A stretch of 64,000 bases of DNA from the NCBI RefSeq assembly GCF_001592305.1, contig NZ_BCWR01000018.1, positions 153,285 to 217,284 of the forward strand, written 5' to 3'. This stretch comes from Hydrogenophaga taeniospiralis CCUG 15921. Lineage in GTDB: Bacteria; Pseudomonadota; Gammaproteobacteria; Burkholderiales; Burkholderiaceae_C. Below, one piece after another: positions 55,396-63,963 of the stretch (position 1 is its first letter; each line of letters begins with the position of its first letter). Made by a program: the position numbers and the translations under genes. The notes beneath the pieces are model-generated. The model made no database searches, was not told the DNA's origin, and saw nothing but the letters and a program-made list of their open reading frames with translations.

Positions 55396-56547
55396 ATGAC
55401 CGTGATCACCAACATCGAAGACCTGCGCGTGCTGGCAGAAAAACGCGTGCCGCGCATGTTCTACGACTACGCCGATTCCGGCTCCTGGACCGAGAGCACC
55501 TACCGCGCCAACGCCAGCGATTTCCAGAAGATCAAGCTGCGCCAGCGCGTGGCGGTGAACATGGAAAACCGCAGCACCGCCAGCACCATGGTCGGGCAAG
55601 AGGTGTTCATGCCGGTGGCGATCGCGCCCACGGGCCTGACCGGCATGCAGCACGCCGACGGCGAGATCCTGGCCGCGCGCGCCGCGCGCCGCTTCGGCAT
55701 TCCGTTCACGCTCTCCACCATGAGCATCTGCTCGATCGAAGACGTGGCGCAGCACGCCGGCCAGGGCTTCTGGTTCCAGCTCTACGTGATGAAGGACCGC
55801 GCCTACATCGAGCGCCTGATCGACCGCGCCAAGGCCGCCAACTGCTCGGCGCTGGTGCTCACGCTGGACCTGCAGATCCTCGGCCAGCGCCACAAGGACC
55901 TGAAGAACGGCCTCTCGGCGCCGCCCAAGCTCACCGTCGCCAACATCCTCAACATGATGACCAAACCCCGCTGGGGCCTGGGCATGCTGGGCACCAAGCG
56001 CCACGGCTTCGGCAACATCATCGGCCACGTGAGCGGCGTGGACAACATGGGTTCCCTGAGCGAATGGACGGCCAAACAGTTCGACCCCGCGCTCAACTGG
56101 GGCGACGTGGAGTGGATCAAGCAGCGCTGGGGCGGCAAGCTCATCCTCAAGGGCATCCAGGACGTGGAAGACGCCAAGCTGGCCGTGGCCTCGGGCGCCG
56201 ACGCGCTCATCGTCAGCAACCACGGCGGGCGCCAGCTCGACGGCGCGCAGTCCAGCATCGAAGCCCTGCCGGCCGTGGTGGACGCGGTGGGCAGCCAGAT
56301 CGAGGTGCACATGGACGGCGGCATCCGCAGCGGACAGGACGTGCTCAAGGCCCGGGCGCTGGGCGCGCGCGGCGTCTACATCGGCCGCCCCTTCCTCTAC
56401 GGCCTGGGCGCCATGGGTGAAGCCGGCGTCACCAAGTGCCTGGAGATCATCCACCGCGAGCTGGACCTGACCATGGCCTTCTGCGGCCACACGAAGATCG
56501 AGACGGTGGACAAGGGCATACTCCTCCCCGGTACCTTTCCCACCTGA
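55396..56547 (+). CDS. FMN-dependent alpha-hydroxy-acid dehydrogenase (LldD-type)
   Basis: 383 residues. FMN enzyme of the lactate dehydrogenase/glycolate oxidase family: FYDYADSGSWTE (about 22), PVAIAPTGLTGMQHADGE (about 75), LSTMSICSIEDVA, FQLYVMKDR, and the active-site SNHGGRQLDGAQSSIEALP (about 274) with the catalytic His. It oxidises a 2-hydroxy acid, probably L-lactate, passing electrons to the respiratory chain. The ATG at 56555 of the next gene lies 8 bases after its stop. Confidence 0.87.
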   Translation: MTVITNIEDLRVLAEKRVPRMFYDYADSGSWTESTYRANASDFQKIKLRQRVAVNMENRSTASTMVGQEVFMPVAIAPTGLTGMQHADGEILAARAARRFGIPFTLSTMSICSIEDVAQHAGQGFWFQLYVMKDRAYIERLIDRAKAANCSALVLTLDLQILGQRHKDLKNGLSAPPKLTVANILNMMTKPRWGLGMLGTKRHGFGNIIGHVSGVDNMGSLSEWTAKQFDPALNWGDVEWIKQRWGGKLILKGIQDVEDAKLAVASGADALIVSNHGGRQLDGAQSSIEALPAVVDAVGSQIEVHMDGGIRSGQDVLKARALGARGVYIGRPFLYGLGAMGEAGVTKCLEIIHRELDLTMAFCGHTKIETVDKGILLPGTFPT

Positions 56548-56554
56548 ACCCACC

Positions 56555-57094
56555 ATGACCGACGCCCAGACCCCAGCCAGCACCGAACCCGAAACCACCC
56601 CCGCCTCGCGCCGCGTCAGCCCCTGGTGGCGCGCGCTGGCCATCTTTCTGCTGTTGGTGTTGCTGATCGGCTGGGCGGCGAGCAGCAGCATGATGACGCA
56701 GCTGCAGGCGCAGATCCGGCACGCCCAGACCCGGCTGGCCGAGGTGCCGCAGATCCGCCAGGTGGCCGTGCTGCTGGACGACCAGCAAAAGCCCGCCATG
56801 CTCGCGACCTACAACCCGAAAGACGGCGGGCTGCTGCTGCAGCGGCTCAACGACGTGAAAGAGGGCCGCGAAGACAGCATGCAGGTCTGGGCCATCGCCG
56901 GCGACGCCGCGCCGCGCTCGCTGGGCGTGATCGAGAGCAAATACAAGACGCTGCAGATGCCTGTGAGCGAAGACGCGCTGCAGGGCGTGACCGAGCTGGC
57001 CGTCAGCGCCGAGAACAAAGGCGGCGTGCCCGCCGGCGCCAGCCCCAGCCTGCCCTGGCTGTTCAAGGGCTGGCTGGTGCAGAAGTCGATCTGA
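56555..57094 (+). CDS. RskA-C-type anti-sigma-factor-like membrane protein
   Basis: 179 residues. One membrane segment (about 25-48, WWRALAIFLLLVLLIGWAASS). The extracytoplasmic part resembles the RskA C-terminal domain (AVLLDDQQKPAMLATYN, SMQVWAIAGDAAPRSLGVIE). The N-terminal zinc anti-sigma domain is absent and no sigma factor gene adjoins, so a regulatory role is doubtful. It may be cotranscribed with the upstream flavoprotein gene. Confidence 0.6.
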   Translation: MTDAQTPASTEPETTPASRRVSPWWRALAIFLLLVLLIGWAASSSMMTQLQAQIRHAQTRLAEVPQIRQVAVLLDDQQKPAMLATYNPKDGGLLLQRLNDVKEGREDSMQVWAIAGDAAPRSLGVIESKYKTLQMPVSEDALQGVTELAVSAENKGGVPAGASPSLPWLFKGWLVQKSI

Positions 57095-57102
57095 CTCACG
57101 GC

Positions 57103-57333
57103 TTGGCCAAACGCTTCCCCATCAACCCACCCCACCCCGAGCGCAACTGCTGGGGCTGCGACCGCTTTTGCGCCGCCGATGCCCTGCTGTGCGGCAACGG
57201 CTCGGAGCGCACACAACACCCGATCGAAACCTTCGGCCCGGGCTGGGAAAGCTGGTCAGGCATTCCCGGGGAGAAGGATGGCGACGCGGCAGCAACAGAG
57301 GCGCCTGCCACCGATGCAGGCTCCACCGGCTGA
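57103..57333 (+). CDS. DUF3079-family cysteine protein, TTG start
   Basis: 76 residues from TTG. The sequence LAKRFPINPPHPERNCWGCD, then RFCAADALLCGNGSERTQHP, is the DUF3079 signature, with C-x2-C, a third Cys and a fourth before GNGS, suggesting a metal site. There is no in-frame ATG; the TTG aligns with the usual Met of the family. The C-terminal tail (GEKDGDAAATEAPATDAGSTG) is longer and low complexity. Function unknown. Confidence 0.65.
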   Translation: MAKRFPINPPHPERNCWGCDRFCAADALLCGNGSERTQHPIETFGPGWESWSGIPGEKDGDAAATEAPATDAGSTG

Positions 57334-57425
57334 GCCTATTCAGCCCGCAGGCATGGCCAGCCTGCGACCGATCACTTCAGTTTTCCAGGCTCCGGAGCAC
57401 CAATCCGACGCATGAAGAGGTCCAG

Positions 57426-57504
57426 CCCAGGGCACCGCCGGGCCGGCTTTGCCGGACGGCCAGTGCCGCCCCCTGGGGGGGTAGCGCGAAGCGCTGCGGG
57501 GGGG
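57426..57504. repeat. GC-rich intergenic repeat, copy C
   Basis: 79 bases, same class as the copies at 43146 and 51273, ending one base before the stop of the SIMPL-domain gene in a convergent gap. Confidence 0.85.
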
Positions 57505-57505
57505 C

Positions 57506-58228
57506 CTACTCCAACTCGTATTCAAACGTGCTCACCACCCGCAGCCGCTTGGTGCGCGAGCTGCCGTCGTCGTAGTCGTTGCCGTCATCGCCGGTGATGC
57601 GGATCGCGCCCTGGTTGGCGTTTTTCAGGGGCCCCAGGCGGGCGCCGGCTTCGGCCGCGAACTTGTCGGCCTGCTCGCGCGCGTTGCGCGTGGCTTCGGC
57701 CAGCAGCGGCGCCTTGATGTCGTTGAAGCCACGCAACTGGTAGCGTGGACCGGTGGCACCCTCGCCGTCGCCGCCGAGCTGCATGCCGCTCTGGATCAGC
57801 GGGTCCACCGCCAGCGCCGCTTTTTCGACCTCGCCCACCCGCGCCGATTTCACCAGCACCTGGCCCGTGCCGTTGAAACGCAGCGGCTGGTTGCCCTGCG
57901 CGTATTCGCGCGCAAACAGGTCCTGCACCTGCAGCGGCCGGGCCTCCACCTCGGCCTCGGTGAATCCGCGCTGCTGCAGGAAGGCCAGCACCTTGTCGCG
58001 GTCGGCCGCGAGCGCCTGCTGCACGCTGCCGAAATCGCTGCCGGCGCGGCGAAAGCTCAGCGTCCAGATAGCGAAGTCGCTCTCCACGTCCTTCTCGGCC
58101 AAGCCTTTGACGGTGACCGAGCGGTCCGACATGCGAAAGCGCTCCAGGCCCTGGCTCACCGCGAAACCGGCGGCGGCGATGCCCGCGCCCACGAGCAGGG
58201 CGGCGATCAGGCGGGACAGTGTGTTCAT
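57506..58228 (-). CDS. SIMPL-domain (DUF541) periplasmic protein
   Basis: 240 residues. N-terminal signal anchor (LIAALLVGAGIAAAGFAVSQG). SIMPL domain with RSVTVKGLAEKDVESDFAIW (about 37), VQQALAADRDKVLAFLQQRGF, and YQLRGFNDIKAPLLAEATRNAREQADKFA. Family members are periplasmic and linked to stress tolerance, but mechanism is unknown. The start is the ATG at 58228. Confidence 0.8.
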   Translation of the reverse strand: MNTLSRLIAALLVGAGIAAAGFAVSQGLERFRMSDRSVTVKGLAEKDVESDFAIWTLSFRRAGSDFGSVQQALAADRDKVLAFLQQRGFTEAEVEARPLQVQDLFAREYAQGNQPLRFNGTGQVLVKSARVGEVEKAALAVDPLIQSGMQLGGDGEGATGPRYQLRGFNDIKAPLLAEATRNAREQADKFAAEAGARLGPLKNANQGAIRITGDDGNDYDDGSSRTKRLRVVSTFEYELE

Positions 58229-58311
58229 GTTTTGGCTCCCGGAAAAAGGCGGCGCGACGGCACCGCTCTGGCCGGCCATCTTAGCCCGCAGCGCTGCGCA
58301 TCCACAGCGCT

Positions 58312-59628
58312 ATGCTTGGCGCCGTGACCGCTCCCGCCCACCCGACCGACCCCCTGCCCCGGCGCATCGCGCATCTGGACATGGACGCTTTTTTCGCGTC
58401 GGTGGAGCTGCTGCGCTACCCGCAGCTCAAGGGCCTGCCGGTGGTGATCGGCGGCGGGCGACGGCGCGACGACGATGTGCTCGCCCGCCTGCGCGAGACC
58501 TACCCGGAGCGCGACTGGTCCGACGGTGACCTGTCACGCATCCCGCTCGACTTCTTTCCCCGGCTGGCGAGCTACACCGGGCGCGGCGTCATCACCACCG
58601 CCACCTACGCCGCGCGCCAGTTCGGCGTGGGCTCGGCCATGGGGCTCATGAAGGCGGCCAAGCTCTGCCCGCAGGCGATCCTGCTGCCGGTGGACTTTGA
58701 CGAGGTGCGCCGCATCTCGCGCCTGTTCAAGAGCACCATCCTGGAGATCGCGCCGGTGATGGAAGACCGCGGTGTGGACGAGGTCTACATCGACTTCACC
58801 GACGTGCCCGGCGGCCAGCGCGAGGGCGGGCGCGTGCTGGCGCGGCTGATTCAAAAGAGCATCTTCCAGGCCACCGGCATCACCTGCTCCATCGGCGTGG
58901 CGCCGAACAAGCTGATCGCCAAGATGGCGAGCGAATTCAACAAGCCCAACGGCATCAGCATCGTCTGGCCCGAAGACCTGCAGGAAAAGATCTGGCCGCT
59001 GCCCTGCCGCAAGGTCAACGGCGTGGGCCCCAAGGCCGATCAGAAGCTGCAGGGGTATGGCATCCACACCATCGGCGAACTGGCCGCGCGCGAGCCCGGC
59101 TGGCTGATCGAGCACTTCGGCAAGAGCTACGGCCGCTGGCTGCACGCCGTGAGCTGGGGCCGCGACGACCGCCCGGTGGTGACCGAAAGCGAACCGGTGA
59201 GCATGAGCCGCGAGACCACCTTCGAGCGCGACCTGCACGCGGTGCGCGACCGCACCGAGCTGGGCGCGGTGTTCACGCGACTCTGCGAACAGGTGGCCGA
59301 CGACCTGCGGCGCAAGGGCTACGCGGGCAAGACCATCGGCATCAAACTGCGATATGACAACTTCCAGAGCGTGACGCGCGACGTGACGATCGATCACTTC
59401 ACCGACGACGCCGCCACCATCCGCCGCCAGGCGGGCCTGTGCCTCAAGCGCGTGGACCTCTCGCGCCGCATCCGTCTGCTGGGCGTGCGCGTGGGCAAGC
59501 TGGTCAAACCCGGGACAGAAGACGGGCCGGCCGCGGGCTACAGTGAAAACACCGCCGCCAAACCCCGAACCGCCAAAGACAAGTCCACCGATGAACACAC
59601 CGACCTGCTTTTCCCTGAGCTTGACTGA
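58312..59628 (+). CDS. dinB: DNA polymerase IV (Y family)
   Basis: 438 residues. Translesion polymerase: HLDMDAFFASVELL (first catalytic Asp), MEDRGVDEVYIDFTD (Asp-Glu pair), SIGVAPNKLIAKMASEFNKP, and the little-finger region TFERDLHAVRDRTEL. An insertion of about 40 residues (RRRDDDVLARLRETYPERDW and beyond) separates GLPVVIGGG from RGVITTATYAAR; most DinB proteins lack it. The start is either ATG 58312 or GTG 58324; TATGCT lies 7 bases before the GTG, so a leaderless GTG start is plausible. Confidence 0.9.
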   Translation: MLGAVTAPAHPTDPLPRRIAHLDMDAFFASVELLRYPQLKGLPVVIGGGRRRDDDVLARLRETYPERDWSDGDLSRIPLDFFPRLASYTGRGVITTATYAARQFGVGSAMGLMKAAKLCPQAILLPVDFDEVRRISRLFKSTILEIAPVMEDRGVDEVYIDFTDVPGGQREGGRVLARLIQKSIFQATGITCSIGVAPNKLIAKMASEFNKPNGISIVWPEDLQEKIWPLPCRKVNGVGPKADQKLQGYGIHTIGELAAREPGWLIEHFGKSYGRWLHAVSWGRDDRPVVTESEPVSMSRETTFERDLHAVRDRTELGAVFTRLCEQVADDLRRKGYAGKTIGIKLRYDNFQSVTRDVTIDHFTDDAATIRRQAGLCLKRVDLSRRIRLLGVRVGKLVKPGTEDGPAAGYSENTAAKPRTAKDKSTDEHTDLLFPELD

Positions 59629-60436
59629 AGACCACGTGGCCCACCTGGTGCTCAACCGGCCCGAGGCAATGAACACCATGCACCCCACCTTCTGGCGCGA
59701 GCTGGACGAGGTGCTGACCCGCATTCACACCGAAGGCACGGCCCGCGCGCTGGTGATCAGCAGCACCGGCAAACACTTCAGCGCCGGCATGGCGCTGGAA
59801 ACCTTCAGCGGCGCCATCGCCATGGACGACCAGAGCCCCGAGGGCCGCGCCGCCATCTTCGACCTGCTGACCGACATGCAGGCCACGTTCACGAAGATCG
59901 AGGCCCTGCGCATCCCGGTGATCTGCGCCATCCAGGGCGGCTGCATCGGCGGCGCGGTGGACATGGTCACGGCCGCCTGCATCCGCTACGCCACGGCCGA
60001 CGCGTTTTTCTGCATCCAGGAGATCAACATCGGCATGGTGGCCGACGTGGGCACACTGCAACGCCTGCCCAAGCTGATCCCGTTCGCCGTGGTGAAGGAA
60101 ATGGCCTACACCGGCCGCCGCCTGCCGGCCCAGCGCGCACTGGCCTACGGGCTGGTGACCGAGGTGTTCGACACGGCGGAGGCGATGCTCGCCGCCGCGC
60201 TCCAATGCGCGAAAGAAATCGCCAGCAAGCCGCCGATCGCGATCTGGGGCACCAAGCAGGCGGTGAGCTACGCGCGCGACCACTCGGTGGAAGACAGTCT
60301 GCGCCAGATGGGCTGGCTGCAGGGCGCGATCTGGAGCAACGCGCATGTGCGCGAGTCCATCATGGCCATGAAGGAAAAGCGCGCCGGCGACTTCACGCCG
60401 CTCTCGCCGCTGCAGTCGTTCAAAGCGCTGGGCTGA
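59591..60436 (+). CDS. Enoyl-CoA hydratase/isomerase family protein
   Basis: 281 residues. Crotonase fold: HLVLNRPEAMNTM, GKHFSAGMALETF (oxyanion hole), and IQGGCIGGAVDMVTAACIRY with the second oxyanion Gly, then FCIQEINIGMVADVGTLQRLP, as in dienoyl-CoA isomerase-like members with Glu and Asp catalytic residues. The start is the ATG at 59591, 38 bases inside dinB. A TACAGT hexamer at 59539-59544 could provide its own promoter. Probably beta-oxidation of unsaturated acids. Confidence 0.85.
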   Translation: MNTPTCFSLSLTEDHVAHLVLNRPEAMNTMHPTFWRELDEVLTRIHTEGTARALVISSTGKHFSAGMALETFSGAIAMDDQSPEGRAAIFDLLTDMQATFTKIEALRIPVICAIQGGCIGGAVDMVTAACIRYATADAFFCIQEINIGMVADVGTLQRLPKLIPFAVVKEMAYTGRRLPAQRALAYGLVTEVFDTAEAMLAAALQCAKEIASKPPIAIWGTKQAVSYARDHSVEDSLRQMGWLQGAIWSNAHVRESIMAMKEKRAGDFTPLSPLQSFKALG

Positions 60437-60448
60437 TGCGCCGCGCGC

Positions 60449-60844
60449 TCAGGGGCTGCAGTGGCCGTCCCGGGACACCGAGCCGTCCCTGCATTCGGTC
60501 AGGATGTGATCATCGGGCGTGCTCGCGGGCGGCCTGACCGCCATCGCAAGCGCATCCAGAGAAGACACCTGCAGCTTCACGCGCTGGGGGTCCCGGGCGT
60601 ACCGCTGGTGGTCCCGGACGTGCTGCTCGCCCCGGGCGTACACCACCTTCTTCGCCCCGAAGGCGCAGGAGCCGACCACCTTGCCCGGCACCTCCTGCGC
60701 CACGTCCACCGCGATCACTGAAAAATCCTGCACGCCCCGGCTGGCGATCTGCCGTTCGATCCGCGCGCGCAGTGGCTCGCAGGGGTCGGCATGGACGGCG
60801 CTGGCGGCCATCAGGCAGGCGGTGGACAGAACGGTTTTCAACAT
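60449..60844 (-). CDS. DUF1161-family secreted protein
   Basis: 131 residues. Signal peptide (MLKTVLSTACLMAASAVHA), then a DUF1161 core: DPCEPLRARIERQIASRGV, FSVIAV, and KVVGSCAFGAKKVVYARG. The C-terminal tail ends in ILTECRDGSVSRDGHCSP, giving two more cysteines. Periplasmic, function unknown. Confidence 0.75.
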   Translation of the reverse strand: MLKTVLSTACLMAASAVHADPCEPLRARIERQIASRGVQDFSVIAVDVAQEVPGKVVGSCAFGAKKVVYARGEQHVRDHQRYARDPQRVKLQVSSLDALAMAVRPPASTPDDHILTECRDGSVSRDGHCSP

Positions 60845-60880
60845 GGGCGGATTGAAGGCGTCGGCAAGGTGGCCCCGAGT

Positions 60881-61414
60881 CTACGATGCCGCCAGCATGG
60901 CCTCCAGCCGCCGCAGACCGGCCACCACCTGAAGACAGGCCTCGGCCGCCTCCGTGCCCTTGACGGCGAAGTGGCGCAGGAAGTACTTGCGGTGCTCGGC
61001 GTGTTCGTGAAAGTGGTGCGGCGTGAGCACGGCCGAGATCATGGGCACGCCGGTGTCGAGCTGCACGTCCATCAACGCCTGCACCACGGTCTGCGAGACG
61101 AAGTCGTGGCGGTAGATGCCACCGTCCACCACCAGCGCGCTGCCCACCACGGCGGCGTAGCGGCCCGAGCGCGCCAGGCGCTGGGCGTGCAGCGGGATTT
61201 CAAACGCGCCGGGCACGTCGAACACGTCGATGCTGGCCGGCCCGAAACCGGCGCTGGCCATGGTCTCGAAGAAGGCGTCTCGCGCCTGGTGCACGATGTC
61301 GGCGTGCCACGAGGCCTCGACAAAAGCGAAACGCAGGCCCGGCGGCAAGGCAGGCAAGGACGCGGCAGCGGGGGAAGAAGAAACGGCAGAAGCGGCGGAA
61401 ACTGACTGATTCAT
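60881..61414 (-). CDS. ribH: 6,7-dimethyl-8-ribityllumazine synthase (RibH2-type)
   Basis: 177 residues. Penultimate enzyme of riboflavin synthesis. Seen: FAFVEASWHADIV (about 37), FDVPGAFEIPLHAQRLA (about 70-86), AVVGSALVVDGGIYRHDFVS, and VPMISAVLTPHHFHEH with the catalytic His. The FVEASWHADI start and decamer-type pattern suggest the RibH2 class. The start is the ATG at 61414. It stands alone and is preceded by an FMN riboswitch, so it should be made when FMN is low. Confidence 0.87.
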   Translation of the reverse strand: MNQSVSAASAVSSSPAAASLPALPPGLRFAFVEASWHADIVHQARDAFFETMASAGFGPASIDVFDVPGAFEIPLHAQRLARSGRYAAVVGSALVVDGGIYRHDFVSQTVVQALMDVQLDTGVPMISAVLTPHHFHEHAEHRKYFLRHFAVKGTEAAEACLQVVAGLRRLEAMLAAS

Positions 61415-61507
61415 GGTGGCCTCATGGCAAAGAGGGTGGCACAGAATCAGGGCGCACAAGCACACGCGCCCACGGCGGCGCAACAGCACCGCCCGGGCAG
61501 CCGGCTC

Positions 61508-61671
61508 GCGCTCTCTTGCATCCGGACTGTGACCGTCGGTCCCGGAGTCTCACCGGGTCTGCTGACCCTGCGCACCGAAATGCGCAGGCGCTCGCGGCAC
61601 TCGTGCGGTCGTGGTGGAACACCACGCCGCCATCACCGCCGGTGGGGACTTTCACCCCGCCCTGAGAACGC
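61508..61671 (-). ncRNA. FMN riboswitch (RFN element)
   Basis: On the minus strand the RFN hallmarks occur in order: CGTTCTCAGGGCGGGGTGAA at the 5' end, CCCCACCGGCGGTGAT, a variable P3-like hairpin with GCGCATTTCGGTGCGC-type pairing, GACCCGGTGAGACTCCGGGA-like stem sequence, and GTCACAGTCCGGATG ending in GAGAGCG. It lies 93 bases upstream of ribH. By family knowledge FMN binding shuts down expression by terminating transcription or hiding the ribosome binding site; I did not resolve which. Confidence 0.9.
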
Positions 61672-61742
61672 TTGTCGCCCGGCACGGCGGCCAGGCTCCG
61701 GCATTGTAGGCAGACGCGCCGCGCCCGCCTGTCGCACCCGCA

Positions 61743-62960
61743 TTAGCCCCGCTTGAGCACCTTGGCCACAGGGTTGTGCCGCAGGCGGAAAGCGTCGGGC
61801 ATGCCCGAACCGAGCAGGGGCCGCAGGTAGAGGCGGAAGGCATCGGTCACGTCGGTGCCGCTGGCGGTGATGAACTCGTCTTCCATGGTGCGTGTCTTGC
61901 CGGCCACGGCCTCCAGCGGCAGCAGCTCGTAGTCGGCCGAATAAAAGCCGGTGCGCTTGATCGCCACCGAGCCGTCCACCTTTCCCCACATGGCGAACTG
62001 CACCGCCTTTTCGCCCACCTCGCGCGCCTCGCGCTGGTCCACGTCGGACACGCAGCCGATGAAGCTGCGCTGCAGGTAGCCAAAGGTGTCGCCACGCACG
62101 CGCTTGATGCCGAGCTTGGCCTTGATCTCTTCGCACAGCAGATCGGCCAGCGCGCCGGTGCCCGAGAGCTGCACGTTGCCGTGCGCGTCCTTCTCCACGT
62201 CCTTGGCCAGCTGGGTGATGATGGGCTGACCCGAGGCGTCGTGGATGCCCTCGCTCACCGCGATCACGCAGCGGCCGTGGCGCTCGACCATGGTCTTCAC
62301 GTCGGCCAGGAACTTCGGGATCTCGAACACCCGCTCGGGCACGTAGATCAGGTGCGGGCCGTCGTCCGGAAACTTCTTGCCCAGGGCGGACGCGGCCGTG
62401 AGAAAGCCCGCGTGCCGCCCCATCACCACGCCCACGTACACGCCGGGCAGCGAGGCGTTGTCGAGGTTGGCACCGGCAAAGGCCTGGGCCACGAAGCGCG
62501 CCGCCGAGGGAAAGCCGGGCGTGTGGTCGTTGCCCACCAGGTCGTTGTCGATGGTCTTCGGGATGTGGATCGAACGCAGCGGGTAGTTGGCCTTGCGCGC
62601 CTCTTCGCTCACGATGCGCACCGTGTCCGACGAATCGTTGCCGCCGATGTAGAAGAAGTGCTCGATCTCGTGGGCCCTGAGCACCTTGAAGATTTCCTGG
62701 CAGTACTTCAGGTCGGGCTTGTCGCGCGTGGAGCCCAGCGCCGAGGCCGGGGTACAGGCCACGGCTTCGAGGTTGTGGCTGGTCTCCTGGGTGAGGTCCA
62801 CGAACTCCTCGTCCACGATGCCGCGCACGCCGTGGCGCGCGCCGTAGACCAGTTTCACGTTCTGGAAGCGCCGCGCCTCCAGCGCCACGCCCACCAGCGA
62901 CTGGTTGATCACGGCGGTGGGGCCGCCGCCCTGGGCGACGAGAATTTTTCCGGATGGCAT
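61743..62960 (-). CDS. pfp: 6-phosphofructokinase, pyrophosphate-type
   Basis: 405 residues. PFK fold: ILVAQGGGPTAVINQSLVG (about 5), FFYIGGNDSSDT (about 100), the catalytic PKTIDNDLVGNDHTPGF (about 130) and MGRHAGFL. Lys in PKTIDND (Gly in ATP enzymes) and Asp in GGNDS rather than GGDGS point to PPi as phosphoryl donor; the first residue of that motif (Asn) is unusual. The start is the ATG at 62960 (MPSGKILVAQGG). PPi-PFK is common in Comamonadaceae, which often lack ATP-PFK. Confidence 0.87.
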   Translation of the reverse strand: MPSGKILVAQGGGPTAVINQSLVGVALEARRFQNVKLVYGARHGVRGIVDEEFVDLTQETSHNLEAVACTPASALGSTRDKPDLKYCQEIFKVLRAHEIEHFFYIGGNDSSDTVRIVSEEARKANYPLRSIHIPKTIDNDLVGNDHTPGFPSAARFVAQAFAGANLDNASLPGVYVGVVMGRHAGFLTAASALGKKFPDDGPHLIYVPERVFEIPKFLADVKTMVERHGRCVIAVSEGIHDASGQPIITQLAKDVEKDAHGNVQLSGTGALADLLCEEIKAKLGIKRVRGDTFGYLQRSFIGCVSDVDQREAREVGEKAVQFAMWGKVDGSVAIKRTGFYSADYELLPLEAVAGKTRTMEDEFITASGTDVTDAFRLYLRPLLGSGMPDAFRLRHNPVAKVLKRG

Positions 62961-63151
62961 GGGTCTGCTCCTTCGATGGCTTCGTCGAGAGAAAAATGGC
63001 ACCGCGCGCCAATGCCGGGGCACCGCAGACCAATATAGCCCACCGCGCCGCCGCCCACGAGTCATGCCGGATGCGCCGCGCCGGACAGTGCGCGGCCGGA
63101 TCGGCCGGAACGCGGCGTACCATGTGCGCTCCAAAGTCCCGCCGAAAGCCC

Positions 63152-63898
63152 ATGCCCACCACTCCCGATGCGTTTTCCTACTCCGGCAGCGAGCTGGAGA
63201 ATTTTTCCGCAGCCGTGAACTGGAAGGCTTACTGGGGCCAACAGATCGCGCCCTTCCTGGGCAACGAGGTGCTGGAACTGGGCGCCGGCCTCGGCGCCAC
63301 CGCCAGGGCCCTGAACCACCGGCCGTACCGCAAATGGGTGGGGCTGGAGCCCGACCCTGGCATGTGCCACCAGGTCCGGCAGCGGCTGGGCCAGGGCGAG
63401 CTGCCCGCCGGGTACGACATCCGCCACGGCACGTCCTGCGATCTCGGGGCCGACGAGCGTTTTGACACCATCCTGTACATCGACGTGCTCGAACACATCG
63501 AAGACGACCGCGAAGAACTGCAGCGCGTGGCCCACCATCTGGTGGACGGGGGCCACATCGTCATCGTGGCGCCGGCGCACAACTTCCTCTACACCGAGTT
63601 CGACCGCAAGATCGGCCACCACCGGCGCTATGACAAAGCGCTGCTGCGCGCGGCCGTGCCGGCGTCGCTGCGCATCACGAAGATGCACTACCTCGACAGC
63701 GTGGGCATGCTCGCGAGCCTGGCCAACCTGTTGATCCTGAAGTCGGACTCCCCCAGCGCCGGCCAGATCCGGCTCTGGGACTCGGTGATGGTGAGGGCAT
63801 CGCGCTGGGTGGGGGACGTGCTGACCCTGCATCAGTTGGGCAAGAGCATCGTCTGCATTCTGGAAAAGGAACCCGCGAGCGGCTCTACCTTGGCGTGA
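63152..63898 (+). CDS. Class I SAM-dependent methyltransferase
   Basis: 248 residues. Rossmann methyltransferase: VLELGAGLGATARAL (motif I, about 40), VGLEPDPGM (acidic motif II), DTILYIDVLEHIEDDREELQ (about 110) and LVDGGHIVIVAPAHNFLYTEF. The HNFLYTEFDRKIGHHRRYDK stretch is typical of methyltransferases associated with glycan or lipid-linked sugar genes; substrate unknown. The start is the ATG at 63152; an in-frame ATG at 63122 is possible. Confidence 0.8.
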   Translation: MPTTPDAFSYSGSELENFSAAVNWKAYWGQQIAPFLGNEVLELGAGLGATARALNHRPYRKWVGLEPDPGMCHQVRQRLGQGELPAGYDIRHGTSCDLGADERFDTILYIDVLEHIEDDREELQRVAHHLVDGGHIVIVAPAHNFLYTEFDRKIGHHRRYDKALLRAAVPASLRITKMHYLDSVGMLASLANLLILKSDSPSAGQIRLWDSVMVRASRWVGDVLTLHQLGKSIVCILEKEPASGSTLA

Positions 63899-63912
63899 AG
63901 CGGCCAAAAGAA

Positions 63913-63941
63913 AAGCCGCGACCCTCGCGGGGCGCGGCTTT
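63913..63941. terminator. Bidirectional intrinsic terminator
   Basis: AAAGCCGCG/CGCGGCTTT stem extended by CCC/GGG, flanked by an A-run on the left and TTT on the right, so it works for the methyltransferase gene (plus) and the partial gene from the right (minus). Confidence 0.75.
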
Positions 63942-63963
63942 CAAACCAGGGCGTTGAACCGGA

